Assembly (NCBI RefSeq): GCF_000499785.1
Contig: NZ_HG726020.1
Coordinates: 970,305-1,034,304, forward strand
Source of the DNA: Bacteroides neonati
Lineage (GTDB): Bacteria; Bacteroidota; Bacteroidia; Bacteroidales; Bacteroidaceae
DNA: 64,000 bases
Reading direction: 5' to 3'
Part shown: piece after piece, positions 46,489 to 54,193 of the stretch
Layout of the letters: each line of letters opens with the position of its first letter
Position numbering within the stretch: the stretch's first letter is position 1
Notes under the pieces: generated by a model
Databases searched by the model: none
Seen by the model: the letters and a program-made list of their open reading frames with translations, nothing else
Told to the model about the DNA's origin: nothing
Translations under genes and position numbers: made by a program

Positions 46489-47346
46489 TTATCCGTAAAT
46501 AATGTTTCCTTCTTGATCCATATATTCCTCAAGGCCTTTTTCATACGTAGCCATGGCACGGAGGCTCATACCTACACTAGAGAAACCACCATCGTGATAA
46601 AGATTCTGCATCGTTACTTTACGAGTGAGGTCAGAGAACATCACAATACAGTAATCGGCACATTCTTCGGCCGAAGCATTACCCAGCGGAGACATACGGT
46701 TAGCAAAGTCAAACAGTTTATCCATTCCTTTCACACCCGAACCCGCGGTAGTCATGGTAGGCGATTGCGAAATGGTGTTTACGCGCACGCTATGTTCGCG
46801 TCCATAAATATAACCAAAGCTACGAGCGATAGACTCAAGCAATGCTTTTGCATCGGCCATATCGTTATAACCAAAGAATGTGCGTTGTGCTGCCACATAG
46901 CTCAAAGCCATGATTGAACCGTACTCGGCGATGGCATTCATCTTCTTAGCCACTTGAATCATCTTATGGAAAGAGACAGCAGAAATATCCAATGTCTTAT
47001 CCAACATATCGTAATCAAGATCATCATACGTACGTTTCTTACGCACATTGGGCGACATGCCAATAGAGTGAAGCACGAAATCTATCTGACCTCCAAGAAT
47101 ATCCATGGAGCTTTTGAACACGTTTTCCAAATCTTCAACGCTGGTAGCGTCGGCGGCAATTACTTGGCAATTCAACTTTTGAGCCAAAGCATCTACCTCG
47201 CCCATACGAACTGCAATCGGAGTATTTGATAATGTTATAGTTGCACCTTCTTCAACTGCCTTTTCTGCCACTTTCCATGCAATGGATTGTTCGTTAAGCG
47301 CACCGAAGATAATACCTCTTTTTCCTTTCAACAAATTGTAACTCAT
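46489..47346 (-). CDS. fabI: Enoyl-ACP reductase (FabI)
   Basis: A 285-aa NADH-dependent reductase of type II fatty-acid synthesis. Seen: GIIFGALNEQSIAWKVAEKA (the FabI-specific dinucleotide loop), VLHSIGMSP and DISAVSFHKMIQVAKK. The catalytic Tyr-x6-Lys is in FFGYNDMADAKALLES. The C-terminus runs through NTISQSPTMTTAGSGVKGM. It leads the fabI-gldB-methylase run; its own promoter lies at 47373-47406 on the minus strand. Confidence 0.95.
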   Translation of the reverse strand: MSYNLLKGKRGIIFGALNEQSIAWKVAEKAVEEGATITLSNTPIAVRMGEVDALAQKLNCQVIAADATSVEDLENVFKSSMDILGGQIDFVLHSIGMSPNVRKKRTYDDLDYDMLDKTLDISAVSFHKMIQVAKKMNAIAEYGSIMALSYVAAQRTFFGYNDMADAKALLESIARSFGYIYGREHSVRVNTISQSPTMTTAGSGVKGMDKLFDFANRMSPLGNASAEECADYCIVMFSDLTRKVTMQNLYHDGGFSSVGMSLRAMATYEKGLEEYMDQEGNIIYG

Positions 47347-47372
47347 ACCTTTTAATTAGTTAAATTAGGTTG

Positions 47373-47406
47373 CAAAGATAGGTATTTATTGCATAAAAAC
47401 ACCAAA
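47373..47406 (-). promoter_or_regulatory. fabI promoter
   Basis: On the minus strand, TTTG (complement 47403-47406), 22 bases, TATCTTTG (complement 47373-47380). It lies about 27 bases before the fabI ATG. Confidence 0.6.
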
Positions 47407-47517
47407 AGTGTGCAAAGAAAAGCCCAAAACGACAAAAAATACACCTAAACGAACCGTAACCTACCTTTTGAAAATGGATAAAATCGATGAATAATATCTC
47501 CCCGCCGAAGATTTTCC

Positions 47518-47548
47518 TTGCAAAGACATCACTATTTTCATACTTTTG
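47518..47548 (+). promoter_or_regulatory. Promoter of the gph-like gene
   Basis: TTG (47518-47520), 20 bases, TACTTTTG (47541-47548), an excellent match, with the ATG 19 bases later, so the 5' leader is very short. Confidence 0.75.
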
Positions 47549-47566
47549 CAAAAAACAAATTGCATC

Positions 47567-48208
47567 ATGAAGAAACTCGTTATATTCGATTTAGACGGAA
47601 CATTGCTCAACACCATAGCCGATTTGGCTGCCAGTACCAATCACGCACTTGCCTCACTGGGATTTCCCACACACGATACAGCGGCTTACCCATTTATGGT
47701 GGGCAACGGTATTAACAAGCTTTTCGAAAGAGCTTTGCCCGAGGGAGAGAAAACAGAGGATAACATTCGGCGGGTACGCCAAGCGTTTGTGCCTCATTAC
47801 GATGTGCACAACGCAGATGCCAGTTCTCCCTACCCGGGTATCCCTGAGCTGTTGCATACGCTACAATCACAAGGCATACAACTGGCCGTTGCCTCCAACA
47901 AATACCAAGCAGCTACCGAAAAGCTGGTTGCTCATTATTTTCCCCATATTACTTTCACAGCAGTATTCGGACAGCGCGAAGGAATTAATGTAAAGCCAGA
48001 CCCCACTATCGTTTTCGATATTTTGCGCATTGCCAACGTATCTAAAGACGAAGTACTATACGTAGGCGATTCGGGTGTTGATATGCAAACGGCTATCAAT
48101 GCAGGAGTTACTTCGTGTGGGGTAACTTGGGGATTTCGCCCACGTGCGGAGCTGGAGGCGCTTCAGCCCGATTACATCGTTGATAAGGCAGAGGAGATAC
48201 ATCTCTAA
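47567..48208 (+). CDS. gph: HAD phosphatase, phosphoglycolate phosphatase-like
   Basis: A 213-aa HAD hydrolase. I start at ATG 47567 (MKKLVIFDLDGTLLN); an ATG 21 bases earlier overlaps the -7 box and is rejected. Motif I is FDLDGTLLNT, motif II VASNK, motif III the lysine of VKPDP and motif IV YVGDSGVDMQTA. The helical cap at about residues 15-85 fits the Gph/PGP group that dephosphorylates 2-phosphoglycolate or related sugar phosphates. The specific substrate is inferred from the family. Confidence 0.85.
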   Translation: MKKLVIFDLDGTLLNTIADLAASTNHALASLGFPTHDTAAYPFMVGNGINKLFERALPEGEKTEDNIRRVRQAFVPHYDVHNADASSPYPGIPELLHTLQSQGIQLAVASNKYQAATEKLVAHYFPHITFTAVFGQREGINVKPDPTIVFDILRIANVSKDEVLYVGDSGVDMQTAINAGVTSCGVTWGFRPRAELEALQPDYIVDKAEEIHL

Positions 48209-48212
48209 AGCT

Positions 48213-48260
48213 TCGGACTATCCGGGTGGGATATTCCAGTTATTCCACCCAAACGTCCGA
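48213..48260 (+). terminator. Nested hairpin after the gph-like gene
   Basis: TCGGAC pairs with GTCCGA outside and GGGTGGGATA with TATTCCACCC inside (one G/U pair), loop TTCCAGT. It starts 5 bases after the stop codon, typical for a terminator but without a T-run. Confidence 0.55.
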
Positions 48261-48343
48261 CCATATCGAGCAAAGTCTCCGCCCCCCCATTTTCTCTATA
48301 CTTTTCTGTAAACACGTTAAAACCAATATGACACATCGGAGGG

Positions 48344-48386
48344 TCAAGTTGTATAAAGCTCCAATGACGAGCTTTATACAACTTGA
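48344..48386. repeat. Perfect 18-bp inverted repeat
   Basis: TCAAGTTGTATAAAGCTC (48344-48361) and GAGCTTTATACAACTTGA (48369-48386) are perfect inverse complements around a 7-base loop. It lies between the convergent gph-like and cupin genes. A second, convergent terminator is possible, but the length and lack of a T-run leave other uses open. Confidence 0.75.
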
Positions 48387-48433
48387 ACGCGTATCATTCA
48401 ACATACGGTTTTCTTTGATTGTACAATAGAGAT

Positions 48434-48778
48434 TCAATGATCAATAAAGTCGGCACGCATCGGACTGAAGCAATCGATAAGCACGCCGGGCTCCAGACAA
48501 GTGCATCCGTGTACTAAATCGGGCGCAATGTATAAACCGTCACCTGTCTCTACAGTCTTTGTTTCTTCATTAATGGTAAACTCAAATTTACCGCTAGCCA
48601 CATACGTTGTCTGCGTATGATGATGTGTGTGCAAGCTGCCCACCGCTCCTTTTTCAAACTTAACTTTTACCAGCATCACTTGTCCGTTATACCCCATAAT
48701 CTGACGCACTACCCCTTCACCGGCAGGTTCCCATTCTTTACCATGTTCATATATCCATGTTTCGCTTCTTGTTTCCAT
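48434..48778 (-). CDS. Cupin-domain protein
   Basis: A 114-aa single-domain cupin. I prefer the ATG at 48778 (METRSETWIYEHGKEWEPAG) over an in-frame one at 48808. Metal-binding motif 1 is SLHTHHHTQTTYVASGKFEF and motif 2 GDGLYIAPDLVHGCTCLEPG, with HxH and a later His visible. Similar cupins in Bacteroides sit beside pectin or uronate genes (KdgF-like), and the hexuronate-type transporter is the next gene, divergently arranged. Uronate handling is therefore a reasonable guess but is not shown by sequence. Confidence 0.8.
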   Translation of the reverse strand: METRSETWIYEHGKEWEPAGEGVVRQIMGYNGQVMLVKVKFEKGAVGSLHTHHHTQTTYVASGKFEFTINEETKTVETGDGLYIAPDLVHGCTCLEPGVLIDCFSPMRADFIDH

Positions 48779-48841
48779 TTTTTTATTTACTGTTAGTATT
48801 GTTTCCATTCAATATTGATTGTATGCTCACTTAATCAAGCT

Positions 48842-48871
48842 CAAAAGTAAGAAAAAAAATCTCATTCGCAA
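48842..48871 (-). promoter_or_regulatory. Cupin gene promoter
   Basis: Minus-strand TTG (complement 48869-48871), 19 bases, TACTTTTG (complement 48842-48849), fitting the consensus; the ATG is 64 bases further on. Confidence 0.62.
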
Positions 48872-49194
48872 GCGGACTCCAACTATCTCCGCCTCGGATT
48901 ATTATTTGTACAGCTATCGATTGAGAAGCAACCCAAGTAATATAAATATTTTACAAACAAAATTATTTTTCATTCTCGTATTTGATATTGGTATTATAGA
49001 TTCATTATCTGAATACACAAAGATAGCGACTCTTTCTTTATGATATGTGTTCTTTTCGTTTGAAAAGGTGGGTTAATCAATTTCCGTGTACGTAAACATC
49101 ACTTTTCGTGCACGCTAACGTGCTTTTATCCCCAAATTGAACAAAATTGTAAGAAAACGACCAATTTGTTCACTCTTTTAGGCAATTATTATGG

Positions 49195-49223
49195 TTGATA
49201 TCAGTTAATAATGTGTATTTTTG
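49195..49223 (+). promoter_or_regulatory. Promoter of the MFS transporter gene
   Basis: TTG (49195-49197), 18 bases, TATTTTTG (49216-49223), 39 bases before the ATG. The direct repeat at 49085-49119 lies about 100 bases upstream of it. Confidence 0.6.
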
Positions 49224-49261
49224 ACGCCAGAATTAGAACTAATTATATTAAATCAATTATC

Positions 49262-50716
49262 ATGAGTACATTTCAAAATGCAAATGGGAAGATGACAAAC
49301 TACAGATGGATCATCTGCTCTATGTTATTTTTCGCGACAACAGTTAACTATCTAGACCGCCAGGTACTTTCCTTGACCTGGAAGGATTTTATTGCTCCGG
49401 AGTTTCACTGGACCAACGACGACTACGGTAATATCACTGCTTTGTTCTCCATCATTTATGCGTTCAGTATGTTATTCGCCGGTCGTTTTGTCGATTGGTT
49501 AGACACTAAAAAGGGATTCCTTTGGGCCATCGGTGTTTGGTCGTTCGGTGCCTGTCTTCACGCGTTCTGTGGTATTGCTACTTCGGGTATCGTTGCCGGA
49601 GAGTGGTTTGTAGGATTCGAGGGTGCACGCGAGGCCATTGGTCATGTAAATAATGTAGGTCTGATTGTAAATGTTAGCGTTACTTTGTTCATCTTTGCCC
49701 GTTTCGTATTGGCAGTGGGTGAGGCCGGTAACTTTCCTGCTTCGATCAAGGCTACTGCCGAGTATTTTCCTAAAAAAGACCGTGCGCTCGCTACCAGTAT
49801 TTTCAATGCCGGTGCAACGGTAGGTGCACTTGCTGCTCCCATCACGATTCCTATCATCGCCGAACACTTTGGTTGGGAGATGGCCTTTATCATCATCGGT
49901 GCTATCGGTTTCATCTGGATGGGATTCTGGATTTTCATCTACAAGAAACCCGAAAAGAACCCCGGGGTCAATGCCGCCGAGCTTACCTATATCCAACAAG
50001 ATAAGGACGATGCTCCTATGGACAAGAACAATAAGCCTCAACGCAAGCTAACGTTCGGTGAGTGTTTCAAATTCAAACAGACATGGGCGTTTGCCTTCGG
50101 TAAATTCATGACCGATGGTGTATGGTGGTTCTTCCTTTTCTGGACTCCTGCTTATCTGAGTTCTGTTTACGGAATGAAATCGTCCGAACCGGCTGCTCAG
50201 TTGGCACTGTTCGTTCTGTATGCCATCACGTTGCTTTCGATCATTGGTGGATGGCTGCCTTCTTATTTTGTAGATAAAAAAGGCATGAACCCTTACGCCG
50301 GCCGCATGAAATCAATGTTGATCTTCGCTTTCTTCCCACTACTGGCCATTCTGGCACAGCCATTGGGACACCTCACGTATTGGTTCCCGGTAATCATTAT
50401 CGGTATTGCAGGTGCAGCTCACCAAGCATGGTCGGCCAATATCTTCTCTACCATTGGCGATATGTTCCCTAAATCGGCTATTGCTACCATCACCGGTATC
50501 GGTGGTATGGCAGGTGGTGTAGGTTCTTTCCTTATCAATAAAGGTTCGGGACTTCTATTCGACCATGCCGAGACAACCAATATGAAGTTTATGGGTTTTG
50601 AAGGCATCGAATCGGGCTACTTCATCATCTTCTGTATCTGCGCCGTTGCTTATCTGATTGGCTGGATCGTAATGAAGGCATTGGTTCCTACATATCGACC
50701 GATCGTAGTGGAGTAA
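49262..50716 (+). CDS. MFS transporter, hexuronate (ExuT)-like
   Basis: A 484-aa major-facilitator protein of the anion:cation symporter branch (ExuT/DgoT type). The start is ATG 49262 (MSTFQNANGKMTNYRWIICS); a longer ORF opens at 49211 inside the promoter and is rejected. About 12 membrane helices are visible. YLDRQVLSLTWKDFI at the first loop, FVLAVGEAGNFPASIKATAE at helix 4 and TSIFNAGATVGALAAP at helix 5 are typical of hexuronate/galactonate transporters. An insert between helices 3 and 4 (GFEGAREAIGHVNNVGLI) is longer than in E. coli ExuT. No uxaC, uxuA or kdg gene is adjacent. Confidence 0.86.
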   Translation: MSTFQNANGKMTNYRWIICSMLFFATTVNYLDRQVLSLTWKDFIAPEFHWTNDDYGNITALFSIIYAFSMLFAGRFVDWLDTKKGFLWAIGVWSFGACLHAFCGIATSGIVAGEWFVGFEGAREAIGHVNNVGLIVNVSVTLFIFARFVLAVGEAGNFPASIKATAEYFPKKDRALATSIFNAGATVGALAAPITIPIIAEHFGWEMAFIIIGAIGFIWMGFWIFIYKKPEKNPGVNAAELTYIQQDKDDAPMDKNNKPQRKLTFGECFKFKQTWAFAFGKFMTDGVWWFFLFWTPAYLSSVYGMKSSEPAAQLALFVLYAITLLSIIGGWLPSYFVDKKGMNPYAGRMKSMLIFAFFPLLAILAQPLGHLTYWFPVIIIGIAGAAHQAWSANIFSTIGDMFPKSAIATITGIGGMAGGVGSFLINKGSGLLFDHAETTNMKFMGFEGIESGYFIIFCICAVAYLIGWIVMKALVPTYRPIVVE

Positions 50717-50748
50717 TCTACTCGACAAGCATATATACCTCATCTAAC

Positions 50749-50792
50749 TAATCGGATAGGATGGAACGTAGCCGTTCCATCCTATCCGATTA
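50749..50792. terminator. 20-bp inverted repeat after the transporter
   Basis: TAATCGGATAGGATGGAACG (50749-50768) and its perfect complement CGTTCCATCCTATCCGATTA (50773-50792) with a TAGC loop. No T-run follows. It lies between the transporter and the convergent TPR regulator and may stop both transcripts. Confidence 0.7.
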
Positions 50793-50829
50793 ACTGTATA
50801 AGCCCACTCGGTATTAAGAGAAGATCGTT

Positions 50830-52458
50830 TTATAGATTTTGAACATATGTGGCCAGATTTGTATCACGATCAATCGCCATTTTTCTGCGTAGCCTCAGGC
50901 GCGCTTTTTTAAGAGCCTCCTCGGACTGAAAGGTTATCTGCGAGATATGATTGTTGCTCATATTTAATTTGAGAAAGACACAAAGCTTTCTTTCATTGGG
51001 AGTAAGGTTGGGATAGTACGCGCTGAGTTTTTCGTAAAAGGAGCTATTCACCTTCTGAAAAAGAATCTCAAACTCCTTCCAGTTCGTGTTGGAGGATTTA
51101 AATTTGTATTCGGCTATCAATGTTCTGATCTCATTGCGGCCTTCTTCTATCGTATTCTTTTTGATGTTCTCGAGCATCTTGACGCTATGGGCATCTCGTT
51201 CGGAGTTCTCCATTAATTTGAGCGTAGCGGCTGCCATTGCCTTTTGATTTATCTCGAGTTCTTGATTCATGTTTGCTATTTGCAGCTTCAAGACTCTTTT
51301 TTTCAGTTTGTTTGTCCAATACACGGCAAAGGCCAGCATCAATATGAGAATAGAAAGAATGACCAGAAAAAGTATGGTTCGTTGCTGGTTATCGATTTTC
51401 AACGCCTGGTTTGCCTTCTCTTTTTCGTATACCTGCCTCTCCTTGTCGTATCGGTAGGTGCTCTCCAAGAATGCTATTTTCCGCACATTCTTATCATTGA
51501 ATATACTATCGCTCAACAGCTTATATTGGACCTGATTATTGTAAGCTTCGTGAAACGATCCTGTAGCGGCATAAAACTCGGACAGCTGTTTATAACTCTC
51601 TTTCTTGAGTTCGAGCAGGTTCATCTCCACAGCCAGATGAAAGGCTTTTTTTGCATAGTCGATAGCCGGTGCGTATTGCTGCTGAGCGAAATAGAGAAGA
51701 GCCGTTTTACTCCATATTTCTCCGTACGAACGTTTCAGCTCGAGCTTCCGAGCCAATTCCATCGCTTCTTCGAGATAGGCCGTTGCTTTGCCAAACTCTC
51801 TTTGGTCGGTATAGAGCGATCCGAGTTTCGTGAGTATGATGACCCGTTGGCTGGTGTGGCTGTTTTGAGCCATGGAAAGTGCTTGTCGGAAATAGTTCAA
51901 CGATGTCGGCTTATCCGAAAGAATGGAGAAGTTGCCCAGATTGATCAGACTGGTGGTCATTTGCAGGGAGTCGCCCGCTTCTTTGGCAAGCAGAAAGGCT
52001 TTTCGAATGGTTTGGAGAGCCGATTCGCGGTCTTTTTGGTCGGCTTGCAAACTTGAGATATTGACCAGATTATAAAATACACCTGTCTTGTCACCCCTCT
52101 CTTCGTTGATTTTTAGAGCAGATAGATAATGTTCAACCGCCACCGAATAACTGGCCTGACGAGCATGAATGAATCCCAACTGCCCGTATGCTTTGGCAGT
52201 CATTTGCCGGTCACCGATTTCATCTGCCACACGAATAATCTCCCGAAGCTGTTTAATGGCTTCGAGGTAATTGCCATCTCTCGAGAGTTTTTGTGCAAAC
52301 TCATACGATGTCCTTATCTCTGTTTTCGAGTTGTTAACCTCACTGGCCTTCCAAAGAGTCTTTTTCGTTTCTGCCAAGTAGAGACTGTCGACAGGCTTGT
52401 TTTGTGCATTCGCCATTCCGAACAAGAGCCACAGTAATAGAAGGGATAGGTGTTTCAT
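50830..52458 (-). CDS. TPR membrane protein with LuxR-type HTH at C-terminus
   Basis: A 542-aa protein starting at the ATG whose complement is at 52456-52458; an upstream in-frame ATG (52509) is less likely because it lies before the signal peptide MKHLSLLLLWLLFGMANAQ. Residues about 25-345 are TPR repeats (YLEAIKQLREIIRVADEIGD, AKAYGQLGFIHARQASYSV, NLGNFSILSDKPTSLNYFRQ). A membrane helix follows (about 365-388), then a coiled coil, then an HTH of LuxR/GerE style (about 485-530; LTPNERKLCVFLKLNMSNNH, ALKKARLRLRRKM). This layout is a known Bacteroidetes one-component type with an outside TPR sensor and an inside HTH. The ligand and targets are unknown. Confidence 0.85.
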   Translation of the reverse strand: MKHLSLLLLWLLFGMANAQNKPVDSLYLAETKKTLWKASEVNNSKTEIRTSYEFAQKLSRDGNYLEAIKQLREIIRVADEIGDRQMTAKAYGQLGFIHARQASYSVAVEHYLSALKINEERGDKTGVFYNLVNISSLQADQKDRESALQTIRKAFLLAKEAGDSLQMTTSLINLGNFSILSDKPTSLNYFRQALSMAQNSHTSQRVIILTKLGSLYTDQREFGKATAYLEEAMELARKLELKRSYGEIWSKTALLYFAQQQYAPAIDYAKKAFHLAVEMNLLELKKESYKQLSEFYAATGSFHEAYNNQVQYKLLSDSIFNDKNVRKIAFLESTYRYDKERQVYEKEKANQALKIDNQQRTILFLVILSILILMLAFAVYWTNKLKKRVLKLQIANMNQELEINQKAMAAATLKLMENSERDAHSVKMLENIKKNTIEEGRNEIRTLIAEYKFKSSNTNWKEFEILFQKVNSSFYEKLSAYYPNLTPNERKLCVFLKLNMSNNHISQITFQSEEALKKARLRLRRKMAIDRDTNLATYVQNL

Positions 52459-52589
52459 CGTATATTGATTTAATTTATGCGACAAATATACATAAAAAAG
52501 CCGACTCATAGGAGGCTACAGACTTCTTTACGCTCAGCTTGTTTCTCTTTCATTTTACCACGAGCCATCTTATGGGAATAAAAAAGAGT

Positions 52590-52598
52590 ACACTGTTT
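52590..52598 (-). repeat. Single AAACAGTGT box downstream of the DUF6261-like gene
   Basis: ACACTGTTT on the plus strand is the inverse complement of the AAACAGTGT box of the array at 53488-53745, and is the only other copy I found nearby. It may be chance (9 bases), or part of the same system flanking the gene. GAGTAC and GTACTC arms around it (52585-52591, 52638-52644) form a loose inverted repeat. Confidence 0.35.
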
Positions 52599-52683
52599 AT
52601 ACAAGTTGTGTATTACTGACAACCGGCATAAATCATTGTACTCTCAAGGCAAGCTCCCTGTGTTTGGTTTACTCTTCGACAGG

Positions 52684-53445
52684 TTATTCGAATGGATTTT
52701 CGGGTACGTCCTCACTCTCTTCGCCCGATTTGGACGATTGGGCTCTTGTGGCTCCTTGTCCGAGCACCTGACGTTTGTAGCGTACTATTTCGGTATTGGT
52801 CACATCGATAAAACCCTGATAATCGGCATCGCCTTCGATCAAAGCATAGGCATTGATATACTTTACTATGGTACGGTAACGCTCATCCACTGCGCTTCGA
52901 GCGTTTTTCAAGGCTCCTATTTCTTTCGCCGCCAGTTCGGAGGTTCGTATGCTCATTGCCGTGCGCACGGATTCGTTGGCGGTTTTCAAGGCTGCCAACA
53001 GCCCGGTGAGCGAAAGTGCGCTGACTTGGCTGGCGTATTTACCTTCCAGATCGCTTATTAGATTGTACAACAAGCCTGTTTCGCGATCGAGTTGCATGCT
53101 GGTTTCTATTTTGTAGTCCTTGAACAGCTGTGTCAACTCGTCGGCAGCCTGTTGCATGTCCGGGTCGGCTGCATTCTCAAAGGCTCTTACGGTATTCTTG
53201 ATGCCGATATATAAAGAGTCTCGTTGCGAGTCGGCTCGAGATATTTCATCGGTTCTCTGGTTTTTGCGCGATAGAACCAAGGCAGTATCTTCTTTGTCGA
53301 GAGCTGCTCGGTAGGCGGTGAGTTGTGCACTGATTTTGGTTTTAACTTTACTGTCGGCATTGGCTCGCGCCAGTACTTCGGTATGATAGGCAAAATGGGC
53401 ACCATTGTTCATTCGTTCGGTACTAATCGAAATAATTTCAGGCAT
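52684..53445 (-). CDS. DUF6261-like helical protein, unknown function
   Basis: A 253-aa soluble protein without signal peptide or membrane segment, almost all helical and rich in Ala, Glu, Lys and Asp (ELTQLFKDYKIETSMQLDRE, LLAALKTANESVRTAMSIRT, AVDERYRTIVKYINAYALIE). The tail is Ser/Glu-rich (SSKSGEESEDVPENPFE). I place it, with moderate certainty, in the Bacteroidetes family DUF6261, whose function is unknown. It stands alone between the TPR/LuxR-type regulator and a small membrane protein. A 41-base-periodic repeat array covers its upstream region (53488-53745), and a related box lies downstream. Confidence 0.72.
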   Translation of the reverse strand: MPEIISISTERMNNGAHFAYHTEVLARANADSKVKTKISAQLTAYRAALDKEDTALVLSRKNQRTDEISRADSQRDSLYIGIKNTVRAFENAADPDMQQAADELTQLFKDYKIETSMQLDRETGLLYNLISDLEGKYASQVSALSLTGLLAALKTANESVRTAMSIRTSELAAKEIGALKNARSAVDERYRTIVKYINAYALIEGDADYQGFIDVTNTEIVRYKRQVLGQGATRAQSSKSGEESEDVPENPFE

Positions 53446-53487
53446 AAGATTTAAATTTTAAGGGTTATTATTTATGTAATTGATCTG

Positions 53488-53745
53488 AAAACCGGGTTTC
53501 TAAAAGCAATATTGGTAGAGCGACATCAAAAACACGGTTTATCTTATCTTTTTTATTCGGGGGCATCGAAAAACGGTTGCATGATCGTATCCGACAGCGT
53601 GGCGGACTGAAAAACTCGGTTTATCTTATCTTTTTCTTTTTAAGGGTTTAAAAAACAGTGTTTCCAGGCTCGTCGGGATAAAAATGAATTAAAAAACAGT
53701 GTTTTCGAATTATTGATATCAGAGTTGGACTTAGAAACAGTGTTT
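53488..53745. repeat. Seven-unit array of AAAAC-N3-GTTT boxes at an exact 41-base step
   Basis: AAAAC (GAAAC in the last) starts at 53488, 53529, 53570, 53611, 53652, 53693 and 53734, each exactly 41 bases after the one before. In six of the seven units GTTT follows three or four bases later, so the box is AAAACCGGGTTT, AAAACACGGTTT, AAAACTCGGTTT, or AAAACAGTGTTT (three times, the last with GAAAC); unit 3 is shorter (AAAACGGTT). The 29 bases between boxes mostly differ, but units 2 and 4 share ATCTTATCTTTTT after the box. The array lies 43-300 bases upstream of the DUF6261-like start. It does not fit CRISPR or a coding repeat. Confidence 0.85.
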
Positions 53746-53800
53746 TTCTATTTATTTTCCCTTTAAGCTGCTCATTGATTGTTCTCAGAAGCTATTATTT

Positions 53801-54193
53801 TTAAGGTTCATCTCTGCTATGTTGTTTGGGGGGATTCTTCTTTTTCTGGCTCCAAATAATTAGCAGGATGGTACTCATGGCAAATAAAGCGAATATCATA
53901 TTATACCAAACGCCATGCTCTCGGGAAAAGTCGACAAGCGTTAGAAGCTGGATGGACAATCCCAGTATAACAACAGTCCCGATTAGTAATATATTTACTA
54001 TTTTATCTCTCCCCGCTAATTGTAGCCTCTTACCTCTCATGTATTTATAACAAAAGAGTCCGACAGGAATAGCCGTTAAGTTATGGAAAAGAAATTTATA
54101 GAAAGCATCATCGGGATCTTGCCATAGAAGATAAAGCCCTATACAGTAACATAAAATTGTGAATAAATAGATCATAATATCAGCATGTTTCAT
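53801..54193 (-). CDS. Small four-helix membrane protein, unknown function
   Basis: A 130-aa protein with four predicted membrane helices (about 7-24, 33-48, 65-85 and 95-113) and a basic, Pro-rich tail (SQKKKNPPKQHSRDEP). I recognise no family. A -7-like element TACCTTTG reads on the minus strand at 54305-54312. Between it and the AraC gene, AACGCAGA (54204-54211) pairs with TCTGCGTT (54288-54295), and GGGTTA pairs with TAACCC inside, suggesting a structured leader. Confidence 0.6.
   Translation of the reverse strand: MKHADIMIYLFTILCYCIGLYLLWQDPDDAFYKFLFHNLTAIPVGLFCYKYMRGKRLQLAGRDKIVNILLIGTVVILGLSIQLLTLVDFSREHGVWYNMIFALFAMSTILLIIWSQKKKNPPKQHSRDEP

Larger units (their letters stand above)
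48779..49261. other. Divergent intergenic region, cupin / MFS transporter
   Basis: No ORF is supported. The minus-strand cupin promoter (TTG complement 48869-48871, TACTTTTG complement 48842-48849) and the plus-strand transporter promoter (49195-49223) are both present. Between them, CGTGTACGTAAAC (49085-49097) and CGTGCACGCTAAC (49107-49119) form a direct repeat with a 22-base step (10 of 13 bases identical), and GCACG-CTAA-CGTGC (49110-49123) is a small inverted repeat. They look like operator sites for a common regulator. Confidence 0.6.

Noticed and set aside
48226..48429. A 67-codon reading frame between gph-like and cupin genes
   Set aside because: It runs through the perfect inverted repeat and has no ribosome-binding site or recognisable protein features.
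48819..49043. A 74-codon reading frame between cupin and transporter
   Set aside because: Low-complexity Lys/Ser/Leu composition, no ribosome-binding site, and it overlaps the cupin promoter.
52606..53061. A long open frame opposite the DUF6261-like gene
   Set aside because: It is antisense to a well-formed helical protein and has the composition of a shadow frame, with runs of Cys, Gly and Phe.
53488..53774. The 41-base array as a CRISPR array
   Set aside because: The conserved part is only about 12 bases, shorter than any known CRISPR repeat, two units share part of their spacer, and there are no cas genes. It is reported as a repeat array of unknown kind.
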